Assembly (NCBI GenBank): GCA_022451445.1
Contig: JAKUSY010000139.1
Coordinates: 1 to 7,563, forward strand
Length of the DNA stretch: 7,563 nucleotides
Direction of reading: 5' to 3'
From: Planctomycetota bacterium
GTDB taxonomy: Bacteria; Planctomycetota; UBA8108
The notes under the pieces: model-generated
Databases searched by the model: none
What the model was told of the DNA's origin: nothing
The model's input: only the letters and a program-made list of their open reading frames with translations
In this document: in pieces, positions 1 through 6,298 of the stretch
Layout of the letters: every line of letters begins with the position of its first letter
Position numbering within the stretch: the stretch's first letter is position 1
Program-made: the position numbers and the translations under genes

Positions 1-2
1 AG

Positions 3-293
3 ACGGGAGAGAGGGAGAAGGGCCATGGACAGATCGGCCTGGTATGCAATGAGGCGACTACCATCGACGAGGGCAGCAAGGTCTGTAAGCGGCTAAAGGA
101 TATCTGCCTCAGGTTCCTCGACCTGGGCATCAGGGACTTGGGGTGCGTGCGGTTTGACGAAAAGGTGAAACGCGCAGTGCGCGACAGGAAACCCTTCCTT
201 CTGCAATATCCCAATTGCCCTGCCAGCGTCGACATCCGCAAGCTTGCCGAAATTTTCCATGTGGTTGGGGCCGGTAACGCCGGGGGGAGCTGA
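3..293 (+). CDS. flhG: FlhG/YlxH (MinD-like flagellar ATPase), C-terminal part
   Basis: This is an open frame entering from the left edge, about 96 residues, ending at TGA 291-293. The translation includes GLVCNEATTIDEGSKVCKRL, then a RFLDLGIRDLGCVRFDEKVK stretch, then AVRDRKPFLLQYPNCPAS and IRKLAEI. This order (V-N after a beta strand, 'RFL...LG.v..D..v..AV', 'pf...yP..pAs..i..la') matches the C-terminal third of FlhG/FleN/YlxH, the MinD-family ATPase that controls flagellar number and placement with FlhF. The Walker A and deviant Walker motifs lie upstream of the window, so ATPase competence cannot be judged. FliA as the next gene on the same strand is the classic flhF-flhG-fliA order and supports the call. 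A MinD paralogue is the alternative, but the neighbour argues against it. Confidence 0.77.
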   Translation, partial: TGEREKGHGQIGLVCNEATTIDEGSKVCKRLKDICLRFLDLGIRDLGCVRFDEKVKRAVRDRKPFLLQYPNCPASVDIRKLAEIFHVVGAGNAGGS

Positions 294-414
294 AATTCTT
301 TAATTAACTCAGGGTTGTTACGGAGAGAGAGTGAGAGATGCGAAGAGGAGCGAAATAATGGTTCAGGGCGCCACGAGGAGCGGTTCTGGCGGCATGGATT
401 TACTTGAGTGGATG

Positions 415-432
415 CCCCGGGCGCGCCCGGGG
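415..432. repeat. Perfect 18-bp GC-only palindrome
   Basis: CCCCGGGCGCGCCCGGGG reads identically on both strands. It lies in the flhG-fliA gap, 35 bp upstream of the sigma-28 -35 element. No T-run follows, so it is not a classic intrinsic terminator. It could be a protein-binding site or, in readthrough RNA from flhG, a very stable hairpin. Confidence 0.6.
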
Positions 433-466
433 AAGGCTTCGGGACAAACAGTTCGCTTTCGGGGCC

Positions 467-494
467 TAAAGTCCCGGCCGGGACTGCCCGATAA
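467..494 (+). promoter_or_regulatory. Sigma-28 (FliA-type) promoter upstream of fliA
   Basis: TAAA (467-470) is followed by 15 nt and then GCCCGATAA (486-494). The enterobacterial sigma-28 consensus is TAAA-N15-GCCGATAA, so this differs only by one extra C in the -10 element (equivalently N16 then CCCGATAA). The predicted start is near 501, about 70 bp before the fliA start codon, which suggests positive autoregulation of fliA by its own product. The spacer is largely the perfect palindrome AGTCCCGGCCGGGACT (470-485). Confidence 0.6.
470..485. repeat. Perfect 16-bp palindrome inside the sigma-28 promoter spacer
   Basis: AGTCCCGGCCGGGACT is a perfect inverted repeat occupying nearly the whole spacer between TAAA and the CCGATAA element. 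A regulator bound here would block RNA polymerase. In transcripts reading through from flhG it would form a hairpin. Role unknown. Confidence 0.6.
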
Positions 495-554
495 AACTAT
501 GATGGTGACGATTGTCATCGATGGAAGATTCTGTGCGTGAGCGATTCACGTTAG

Positions 555-590
555 AAGAAGGTTGATTCAGATGCGAAAGAAGGTTGATCC
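555..590 (+). repeat. 14-bp direct repeat straddling the fliA start codon
   Basis: AAGAAGGTTGATTC (555-568) and AAGAAGGTTGATCC (577-590) match at 13 of 14 positions, offset by 22 bp. The first copy supplies the Shine-Dalgarno-like AAGAAGG for the ATG at 571; the second copy lies in codons 3 to 7. The repeat may be a translational-control site or a trace of a small duplication. Confidence 0.55.
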
Positions 591-1347
591 GGAAGTGCTT
601 GCCATGTGGAGGAAGTACAAGCGTACTCAGAGCCTGGACCTCCGCAATCACCTGCTCGAGAAGTATCTTCCCCTGGGGAGGTACATTGCTGAACGACTGC
701 TGGCCAAGCTTCCCAAGAGTATCCCCTTGGATGATCTCCAGAGCGCCGGGGTCCTGGGCCTCATGGACGCGGTGCGGGGATTCGATCCTGAGAGAGGAAT
801 CAAGTTCGAGACCTATTGCACCACGAGGATTCGCGGAGCCATTCTCGATGAGCTTCGCTCTCTCGACTGGGTGCCGAGAATTGTTCGAAGCAAGGCGAAC
901 CAGCTCGAGCGTGCCCGGAACGCCCTCGAGACCCAGCTCGGCCGGGAGCCATCAGACATTGAAATGGCCACCCACCTCGATATGGGCCTGTCGGAATTCG
1001 AGGCGATGGCCCGCGAGGCCAGCGCGGTCACCATGACCAGCCTCACGACGGAAACGAAGGACGATGACGGCTCCAAGTCGATGCGGAAGCTTGATCTCCT
1101 CGAGGACAAGAAAGGCGTCAATCCCGAGCTCGAGCTGAAGAAGAAGGAGGTCACCGAGTTCATCACCCGGGGGCTCAGCCGCAAGGAGCGCCTGATTATC
1201 CTTCTCTACTACTACGAAGAGCTGACCATGCGGGAGATAGGTGAGGCCCTCGATCTTTCGGAGTCGAGAGTCTGCCAGCTTCACTCACGGATTATTCTCC
1301 GCCTGAAGGGCCAACTGCGAAAATTCCAGACCGAGCTGCTTTCCTGA
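571..1347 (+). CDS. fliA: RNA polymerase sigma factor FliA (sigma-28, flagellar)
   Basis: This 258-residue protein is close to the usual FliA length (about 240-260). Region 2 spans roughly residues 20-105 and holds DDLQSAGVLGLMDAVRGFDP, the FETYCTTRIRGAILDELR core/-10 recognition segment and the FliA-type LDWVPR motif (98-103). Region 3 follows (LGREPSDIEMATHL). Region 4 occupies about 198-250 with the helix-turn-helix TMREIGEALDLSESRVCQLH (from about 219), which reads the -35 element. The product directs late flagellar, motility and chemotaxis transcription and is normally held by the anti-sigma factor FlgM, which is not in the window. An in-frame TTG at 562 extends the frame by three codons, but it abuts the AAGAAGG ribosome site. 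The ATG at 571 sits 9 nt after that site and is preferred. WhiG is the nearest alternative family; the flhG neighbour favours FliA. Confidence 0.94.
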   Translation: MRKKVDPEVLAMWRKYKRTQSLDLRNHLLEKYLPLGRYIAERLLAKLPKSIPLDDLQSAGVLGLMDAVRGFDPERGIKFETYCTTRIRGAILDELRSLDWVPRIVRSKANQLERARNALETQLGREPSDIEMATHLDMGLSEFEAMAREASAVTMTSLTTETKDDDGSKSMRKLDLLEDKKGVNPELELKKKEVTEFITRGLSRKERLIILLYYYEELTMREIGEALDLSESRVCQLHSRIILRLKGQLRKFQTELLS

Positions 1348-1362
1348 GTCGTTCGCCCGGTT

Positions 1363-2649
1363 TCAATCTAGCGAGCGATGGTAGAGCTCCAGCGCCTGTC
1401 GGTGAACTTCCTTGATCGGAAGTCCCGCCGCTTTGGCGACGCGCTTGAGATCTTCGTATTCAGGGGAGGCTCCGACCCTCTCGTCTCCGCGCCGGGCAAT
1501 CTTGATTCGTACCGGGCCCCAGGGCGTCTCGATCTCCATGGTCTCTCTCTCGAGCACGATCCGTTCAATCTCGGTTCTTCTCACCCCGAGCGTGGTGCTT
1601 TCGGTAAAGAGGGTGTCGGCAAGCTCCCGTTCCCGGTCAAGGGGGCCGAGGATGGAGAGCTTGTGAGCCGGCCGGGTTTTCTTCATCAGGATCGGGGTTA
1701 CGTAAACATCAAGGGCTCCATTTTCGAACAGGCGGTCCATGAGGTATCCGATCCACTCCGAGCTCATATCGTCGATGTTGGTCTCCAGCAGGAGAACAGT
1801 GTCTCTTCCCGTGTTCTCCTTCTCGATCCTGTCGGCCAGGAAGACCCGCAGCGCGTTCGGGGTCGCTCCGCGCCGTTCGTCACCCGCGCCGAGCCCCGTC
1901 GAGGAGATGGTGACCGGCGGCATCGGGCCGAAATCCACGGCCAGGGTGGTCAACAGCGCCGCTCCCGTTGGCGTCGTGAGCTCGGCGCCGCTGTCGACCT
2001 GCTCGATCGGAAAGCCTCTCAGGAGTTCGGCGGTGGCCGGCGCGGGCAGGGGCATACGGCCGTGCGCTCCTTCCACGAAGCCTGTGCCCACGGTGATGGG
2101 GGCGCAATAGACCTCATCGATCTCGAGAAGCTCCAGGGCCAGGCAGCTTCCAACGATATCGACGATGGAGTCGACCGCCCCGACTTCGTGGAAGTGGACC
2201 TCTTCGATATCGACGCCGTGAACCCGGGCTTCAGCTTCGCCAAGCCGGGTAAAAACGGCTTTCGCGTTTTTTACGACACCAGCCGGCAGGTCGCTGGATT
2301 CGATAAGCTCGATGATGGAGCCCAGGCTGCGGTGGGCTTCGCCGGGAGATGCTTTTGTTTCAGTCGCATGAGAGTGCGCATGGGAATGATCGTGCGCGTG
2401 CGCATGGGAATGTCCATTTTCCGTCACCCTGCCCGAGGGGCCTCCCGGTTCATCGAGCACGACCCTGACCCGGGTGCATTGGAAGGCCCCGCGCCGGACG
2501 GTCTCCTCTTCTATGGAGTAGCCGCCGAGGTTGAGCTTGGGGAGTGCTCTGCGGAGCTCTTCGAGGTCGAGTCCCGCATCGGCGAGGGCCCCGAGCGTCA
2601 TATCTCCGCTGCAGCCGCTGAAGGGTTGAAAATAAGCGATTTTTGTCAT
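1363..2649 (-). CDS. larC: LarC, NPN cofactor nickel-insertion protein (DUF111 family)
   Basis: LarC is the CTP-dependent cyclometallase that inserts nickel into pyridinium-3,5-bisthiocarboxylic acid mononucleotide, giving the nickel-pincer cofactor of lactate racemase and related enzymes. This 428-residue protein has the N-terminal FQPFSGCSGDM (7-17), the family signature VHFHEVGAVDSIVDIVG (151-167), TPTGAALL, the C-terminal-domain start ETNIDDMSSEWIGYLMDRL, and the MKKTRPAHKLSIL motif. Residues 80-94 form a nickel-binding-type run with histidine at every second position (eight His). The frame is continuous, unlike the Lactiplantibacillus plantarum gene, which uses a programmed frameshift. 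larB, larE and a racemase are not present here, so the client enzyme is unknown. It converges on fliA with 15 bp between stop codons. The ATG at 2647-2649 has only a weak upstream GGA; the family N-terminus fits this start. Confidence 0.95.
   Translation of the reverse strand: MTKIAYFQPFSGCSGDMTLGALADAGLDLEELRRALPKLNLGGYSIEEETVRRGAFQCTRVRVVLDEPGGPSGRVTENGHSHAHAHDHSHAHSHATETKASPGEAHRSLGSIIELIESSDLPAGVVKNAKAVFTRLGEAEARVHGVDIEEVHFHEVGAVDSIVDIVGSCLALELLEIDEVYCAPITVGTGFVEGAHGRMPLPAPATAELLRGFPIEQVDSGAELTTPTGAALLTTLAVDFGPMPPVTISSTGLGAGDERRGATPNALRVFLADRIEKENTGRDTVLLLETNIDDMSSEWIGYLMDRLFENGALDVYVTPILMKKTRPAHKLSILGPLDRERELADTLFTESTTLGVRRTEIERIVLERETMEIETPWGPVRIKIARRGDERVGASPEYEDLKRVAKAAGLPIKEVHRQALELYHRSLD
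2374..2412. repeat. Direct repeat encoding the LarC histidine-rich linker
   Basis: GTGCGCATGGGAATG occurs exactly at 2374-2388 and again at 2398-2412, a 24-bp (eight-codon) period on the strand opposite larC. It encodes the alternating His stretch HSHAHAHDHSHAHSH. The length of this linker is likely to vary between strains through repeat slippage. Confidence 0.7.
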
Positions 2650-2663
2650 CTGGCGATTTCCGA

Positions 2664-2694
2664 ATTATATATTCCAGGCTCTCCGCAAGGTGAA
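2664..2694 (-). promoter_or_regulatory. Candidate sigma-70 promoter for larC
   Basis: On the minus strand TTCACC (2694-2689) lies 17 nt before TATATA, which continues as TATATAAT (2671-2664). The -10 element is strong and the -35 moderate. The predicted start would be about 8-10 nt upstream of the larC ATG, giving a very short leader. Confidence 0.4.
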
Positions 2695-2715
2695 TCCTCA
2701 TATGACTGTATCCGC

Positions 2716-2745
2716 TTGGCGCTCTTTCTCAAGCTGAAGTATACT
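2716..2745 (+). promoter_or_regulatory. Candidate forward sigma-70 promoter (P1), divergent from larC
   Basis: TTGGCG (2716-2721) is followed by an 18-nt spacer and TATACT (2740-2745). Each box matches the sigma-70 consensus at 4 or 5 of 6 positions. No good gene starts directly downstream; a short hairpin GCTGG/CCAGC lies at 2789-2806. It could drive a longer leader for the exported HEAT protein gene. Confidence 0.4.
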
Positions 2746-2869
2746 CTTGTATGGCAGTGGTTGAGGGCGTCTGAAGTCTCGTTCCGGTGCTGGTTAAGTC
2801 GCCAGCTACGGTTTAATTAAGTTTTTGTTATATGTAATGTTAGGTTGGCAGGTCTGAGCCTGTGCGGTC

Positions 2870-2899
2870 TTGACAGTGTCCGAAGTGGATGCCTATAAT
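2870..2899 (+). promoter_or_regulatory. Perfect-box sigma-70 promoter (P2) for a candidate RNA
   Basis: TTGACA (2870-2875), an 18-nt spacer, and TATAAT (2894-2899) match both sigma-70 consensus boxes exactly; only the spacer is one longer than optimal. The predicted start is about 2905-2908. No open reading frame with a ribosome site follows for over 300 bp, which suggests a highly expressed noncoding RNA or a long structured leader. Confidence 0.65.
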
Positions 2900-2905
2900 C
2901 TTAGG

Positions 2906-3059
2906 TTGAGGTTCCGGTAAAAAGCCGGAGTCTTTACCCTTAACTCTGATCTGAGCGACCTCGCCGAGAAAATCTTCGAGGGCAACCGAGTGGGCCCTCG
3001 AAATCGAAGTAAAGTCCGAGTTGGGTGTTGGAATGCCAGTCGTTGCATGATTGGTTTTT
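2906..3059 (+). ncRNA. Candidate structured noncoding RNA (unrecognised family)
   Basis: This stretch begins at the start predicted from the perfect-box promoter at 2870-2899. By eye it folds as follows. A long-range helix pairs CGGA/CTTTAC (2926-2929 and 2932-2937, with a 2-nt bulge) with GTAAAGTCCG (3009-3018). Inside is an asymmetric open region, capped by a 9-bp hairpin TTCGAGGGC (2975-2983) / GCCCTCGAA (2994-3002) with a 10-nt loop. A terminator-like hairpin with T5 ends it at 3036-3059. An alternative 5' hairpin (TCCGG/CCGGA or GGTAAA/TTTACC) competes with the long-range helix. The only plus-strand frames inside are tiny and lack ribosome sites. The length of about 154 nt and rod-with-bubble shape recall 6S RNA, but I see no sequence signature that proves it. 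It could instead be a cis-acting leader of the downstream gene. Confidence 0.42.
3036..3059 (+). terminator. Weak intrinsic terminator-like hairpin with T5 tail
   Basis: CCAGTC (3036-3041) pairs with GATTGG (3049-3054), including one G-T wobble, across a 7-nt loop. TTTTT (3055-3059) follows at once. The stem is short, so termination may be partial and let transcription continue into the HEAT protein gene. Confidence 0.35.
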
Positions 3060-3226
3060 ATGACTTTCAAGTGTCAGGACTTACGGTTTGTCGCCGGATC
3101 ATATTTCTCTATTGAATTGGTATGTCAGACATCGGGAGCCGCTGGCCTCGTTTCGAGGATTTTCGAAAAGTTCCTCGCATAGACCTTCGGTATCTCATTG
3201 GCAGAAGAAGAAAGGTTTTCACGGCT

Positions 3227-5578
3227 ATGTCGTGTAAGAAGCTGAGCTCTTGGGGTCCTACGGTTTTTGTGGCTGTAAAAAGCCTGTTCATCACCGGTCT
3301 GCTGCTCGTTCCTCTCGCTGGTGCCGTCGCTCAGGATGAAGCCGGCTCCGGGGGTCTGCTGGAACAGGGCTTCTCCAAGTTCCAGGAAGGCGACCTCGAT
3401 GGCGCTATCGGGGAATTCGAGAAAGCTTTCGCGGAAAACCCGACCAACGACCTGGTCACCGATTTTGTCGAGAAGGCCTCGGTTGCCAAGATCTACCGCA
3501 TGGTTCGCAGCGAGAACCCCCGTGTGGCGGGTATCGGTGTCGAGCTTCTGAGGATCTCCACCCTGGTGATCTCTCAACGAGGTGAAGACAGCGAGGTTTT
3601 GAAGACGGCTGTCGAAACGGTTCTTCAGAGTGAGAATGAAGAGCAGCTGAGATACAAGATCCAGTACGCCTACCAGCTCGGCCGGAATCTCGTGCCGCTG
3701 CTGATACCTTACCTCGGAGATGGAGAGATTGCCGTGCGGGCCCTGGTGATGAACTGGATCGCCCGCATCGGGATGGATGCGCTGCCGCCGCTGGTGGCCG
3801 CCTGCAGGCACCCCGATGGAAGAATTCGAACCAACGTTGCCGCCCTGCTGGGCGCCAGGTCACTGAGGCACCCGTATTCACTCGGGTATCTCAAGGCCCT
3901 GGCCGAGACCGATGATCTCAAGGAGGTCCGTGACGAGGCCTCCTCCTCCCTGAACGCCATACTTGCCGACCTCGATGGGACCGGCACGGTCGACGTTGCG
4001 AAGGCCTATTTCCTTCAGACCGCCAGGGAGTTCTATCTCAAGCCTTATCGCAATCCTTTCGACAACAGGAAGTATTCTCCGATGGTCTACGAGCTCTCGG
4101 GCACGCAGGTCATTGGAACCAAGGTGGTGGGTTTCCAGGTGAGTGAGATGATGGCGACGCAGTGCCTGCTCGAGTCACTCAAGCTCGATCCGAACTACAC
4201 GGCGGCCCGCGTTCTGAACCTCTGCGCCGATGCGGCTCGTCTCGTCGAGTACGATGAAAACGCATCCTGGTATTCCGCCCAGGATGGTTTTGAAGACATC
4301 AAGGCGGTTCTCTCCGGCCAGAAGGGCCATACCGACCTGGTGGTGAGAAACCGTCTGCTGTCCGCCCCGGCGCCCGTTCTCTATGCCGCTATCAGGCAGG
4401 CAGCCCTGGATGGACGGGGAGAGGTCGCGCGTAAGCTGATTCGCTCCGCCCATACGATCGGGCTGCGCGGAGAGGTTCCCGTGGCTCTTGTCGAAGCGCT
4501 CGAGGACGAAAATTCACGACTCGTGCGTGTCGCCGCCGCGATTACGCTGGCCTATTGGAACCCTGAGTCCGGCTTCGATGCCGGTGAGCAGGTGATCTCG
4601 ATTCTCTCGAACGCGGTCGTCCAGAGCGGGATTCGGACCGTCGTCAAGGGAATGGGAAACAAGCCCCTGGCCAACCGTTTCGATGCGCTCCTGCGCAGCA
4701 AGCTCAACATGGAGAGCTATCTCCACGAGACGAACGTCGAAGAGTTGCTTCATACGCTCAGAAAATCACCTCCGGACATGGTCCTGGTGGATGAAGAGAT
4801 CGGCTACGCCACTGTCGAGCGCGCCACCTCACCCATCAATACGATTGTCAACGAGCTGAGGAAGGACTACAGAACCGTCGACGTGCCGGTGGTCGTGGTC
4901 GTTGAGCCCGGCCGTGAGGAAAAAGCCAAGGAAGCCTATGAGAGTGATGAGAGGAAGGTCTGGGTCATCGTCGCCAATATCGGCGCGGTCGCGCTCCAGA
5001 AAGCGGTGGTTGAGCCGATCTTCGAAGGCAAGGACGATTCGAAGACTCTCGCCACGCGCCTGGCCTCTGAAGCCGCCGAGGCGCTCTCGTATCTCTCGTC
5101 GGTGCGGACGGATATGCCCGTAGTCCAGTCGGTCGCTTCGCTCGGCCAGGTTCTTACCAACAGGCCCGACAGCGTGAGGATCCCCTGCCTGGAGACCCTC
5201 GGTAACCTGAGAGCGACAGGGCTCCTGGCGCAGGTTGCCCAGGTCTTTTCCAACCTGGACAATTCAGCCACGGTTCGCAAGGCGGCGATGCTTGCCATTG
5301 GCAAGGCCCTGTCAGCGTCCCAGAAAGCCACCGACGATATTCTCCTGATAATCAAGAGCGGCTGCGCGGAGAATGATGCCGCCATTCGCCAGGCCTCCTG
5401 GATCGCCTTCGGACGTTCCGGCGCGAGCGCTGAAGACCATCTTGCCCTGATCCAGAGCAAGGCTTCGGGCGCCGCCCCGGCCGATGCTGAAGCCCCGGAG
5501 GAGGAGCCCGCTCCAGAGGAAGATGCTTCCGTCGAGGAGCCCGGCAGCGACGATCTCGATCCTGACGGCGATATCTGA
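3227..5578 (+). CDS. Exported TPR/HEAT-repeat protein with degenerate receiver-like segment
   Basis: This 783-residue protein is not a named family to me. It starts with a signal peptide: KK at 4-5, a hydrophobic stretch 20-34, and a likely cut after AVA35. Residues 45-75 look like a TPR (FQEGDLDGAIGEFEKAFAEN). HEAT-like helical repeats occupy about 156-250 and 416-445, with a TPR-like helix pair near 308-340. Residues 468-602 resemble a CheY-type receiver: beta-1 GIRTVVKGM, beta-3 PDMVLVDEE (Asp522), beta-4 VPVVVVVEPG, beta-5 VWVIVANIG. The acidic pair is replaced by K-G, and the Thr/Ser and Lys positions are lost. More HEAT-like repeats follow (605-735), then an acidic Pro/Glu/Asp tail. The open frame extends back to ATG 3122, but that has no ribosome site and would put 35 residues before the signal peptide. 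ATG 3227 follows AAAGG by 11 nt and is preferred. It is probably a periplasmic scaffold; the next gene starts 8 bp later. Confidence 0.82.
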   Translation: MSCKKLSSWGPTVFVAVKSLFITGLLLVPLAGAVAQDEAGSGGLLEQGFSKFQEGDLDGAIGEFEKAFAENPTNDLVTDFVEKASVAKIYRMVRSENPRVAGIGVELLRISTLVISQRGEDSEVLKTAVETVLQSENEEQLRYKIQYAYQLGRNLVPLLIPYLGDGEIAVRALVMNWIARIGMDALPPLVAACRHPDGRIRTNVAALLGARSLRHPYSLGYLKALAETDDLKEVRDEASSSLNAILADLDGTGTVDVAKAYFLQTAREFYLKPYRNPFDNRKYSPMVYELSGTQVIGTKVVGFQVSEMMATQCLLESLKLDPNYTAARVLNLCADAARLVEYDENASWYSAQDGFEDIKAVLSGQKGHTDLVVRNRLLSAPAPVLYAAIRQAALDGRGEVARKLIRSAHTIGLRGEVPVALVEALEDENSRLVRVAAAITLAYWNPESGFDAGEQVISILSNAVVQSGIRTVVKGMGNKPLANRFDALLRSKLNMESYLHETNVEELLHTLRKSPPDMVLVDEEIGYATVERATSPINTIVNELRKDYRTVDVPVVVVVEPGREEKAKEAYESDERKVWVIVANIGAVALQKAVVEPIFEGKDDSKTLATRLASEAAEALSYLSSVRTDMPVVQSVASLGQVLTNRPDSVRIPCLETLGNLRATGLLAQVAQVFSNLDNSATVRKAAMLAIGKALSASQKATDDILLIIKSGCAENDAAIRQASWIAFGRSGASAEDHLALIQSKASGAAPADAEAPEEEPAPEEDASVEEPGSDDLDPDGDI

Positions 5579-5586
5579 TTTTAGCC

Positions 5587-6195
5587 TTGGCCCTCAAGAC
5601 CTCCTGTCCCTGTTGTGGCAAGCTGTTTTCCGCGCCCGAGGATTACGCGGGCAAAAAGATAAATTGCCCCAAGTGTGATCATCGTTTTGTTCTCAAGACC
5701 GAGGAGCAGACCCTGCAGGAGGCCGCGGAATTCGAGGCCAGGAAACTGCAGCAGCTCGAGGATCGCCGGCGCATCGAACTGATCGAGCGCCAGGAGAAGA
5801 AGAGCCGCGGCAGCAAGGCCGCGATGCCGTATTACGAAAAGTTCCAGACCGGAACCCAGCCTGTTCGTAATTATGATCCGAGGTCGGGCCCGGGATTCCT
5901 GGGAATCAGGTACCTCGCGGATCTTCTCCTGATTGGCGCCTACGCGGCCCTGATGCTGGCGTTGACCGGCATAGGCCTGACCATCTATCTCAAGGTCGTC
6001 GGCGAGATCGACTCGATTGTCATCCTCAGCATGGTCCTGATCGGCTGGATCCTTGTGGGGGGGATCCTGTTCCTGTTGCTGAAATACCTCGCCGAGCTGG
6101 CATTGTTAATGGCCGGCCTGGGTGATCAGCAGAATGATGTCGTCCGGCTTCTTCTCGATTTGCGTGACAATACGGATGAGGACATCAGCAAATAG
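5587..6195 (+). CDS. Membrane-anchored zinc-ribbon protein
   Basis: This 202-residue protein is hypothetical, with a clear layout. An N-terminal zinc ribbon has C7 and C10 (with an extra C9) and C27-x2-C30, the last pair within AGKKINCPKCDHRF. A charged, probably coiled-coil segment spans about 40-75 (rich in E, R, Q). A short linker leads to two hydrophobic membrane segments at about 108-137 and 143-178, and the C-terminus (LGDQQNDVVRLLLDLRDN) is hydrophilic. The ribbon is probably cytoplasmic, so the protein may recruit a partner to the membrane. Small zinc ribbons of this style are common in Planctomycetota. The start is inferred: TTG at 5587 is the only plausible start before the first Cys, it has no clear Shine-Dalgarno site, and it sits 8 bp after the upstream stop, so translational coupling is likely. 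A CTG at 5575 is a less likely start. Confidence 0.82.
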   Translation: MALKTSCPCCGKLFSAPEDYAGKKINCPKCDHRFVLKTEEQTLQEAAEFEARKLQQLEDRRRIELIERQEKKSRGSKAAMPYYEKFQTGTQPVRNYDPRSGPGFLGIRYLADLLLIGAYAALMLALTGIGLTIYLKVVGEIDSIVILSMVLIGWILVGGILFLLLKYLAELALLMAGLGDQQNDVVRLLLDLRDNTDEDISK

Positions 6196-6298
6196 GCCGC
6201 CGGGGGGGTGTCCAGATCTTATACAGTCTGCCGGGCGGGCCGCACTGGGCCGGTCCAGCCCCGTTATTGAGGACCCTTTTCGCCGACCTGTAAATACT

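Noticed and set aside
430..500. Cyclic di-GMP (GEMM) riboswitch before fliA
   Set aside because: The GGCCTAAA stretch at first recalled the riboswitch core, but the CACGCACAGGGCAAACC block is missing; the sequence fits a sigma-28 promoter far better.
1378..2820. 480-codon plus-strand open frame opposite larC
   Set aside because: It is antisense to a full, motif-complete LarC; the frame is open because of high GC codon bias, its translation shows no recognisable domain, and it runs past larC into the promoter region.
2840..3070. 76-codon minus-strand frame antisense to the candidate RNA
   Set aside because: No ribosome site and no recognisable domain; the forward promoter and folded structure explain this stretch better.
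3122..3226. Upstream ATG start for the HEAT protein (35 extra residues)
   Set aside because: No Shine-Dalgarno site before 3122, and the extra residues are basic and polar and would bury the signal peptide; ATG 3227 is placed correctly for export.
3125..3811. 228-codon minus-strand frame opposite the HEAT protein gene
   Set aside because: Antisense shadow of a well-supported gene with a signal peptide; the translation has no domain or ribosome site.
6252..6280. GGTCC/GGACC hairpin with CTTTT as terminator of the zinc-ribbon gene
   Set aside because: Only a 5-bp stem with a 14-nt loop and an interrupted T-run; too weak to call.
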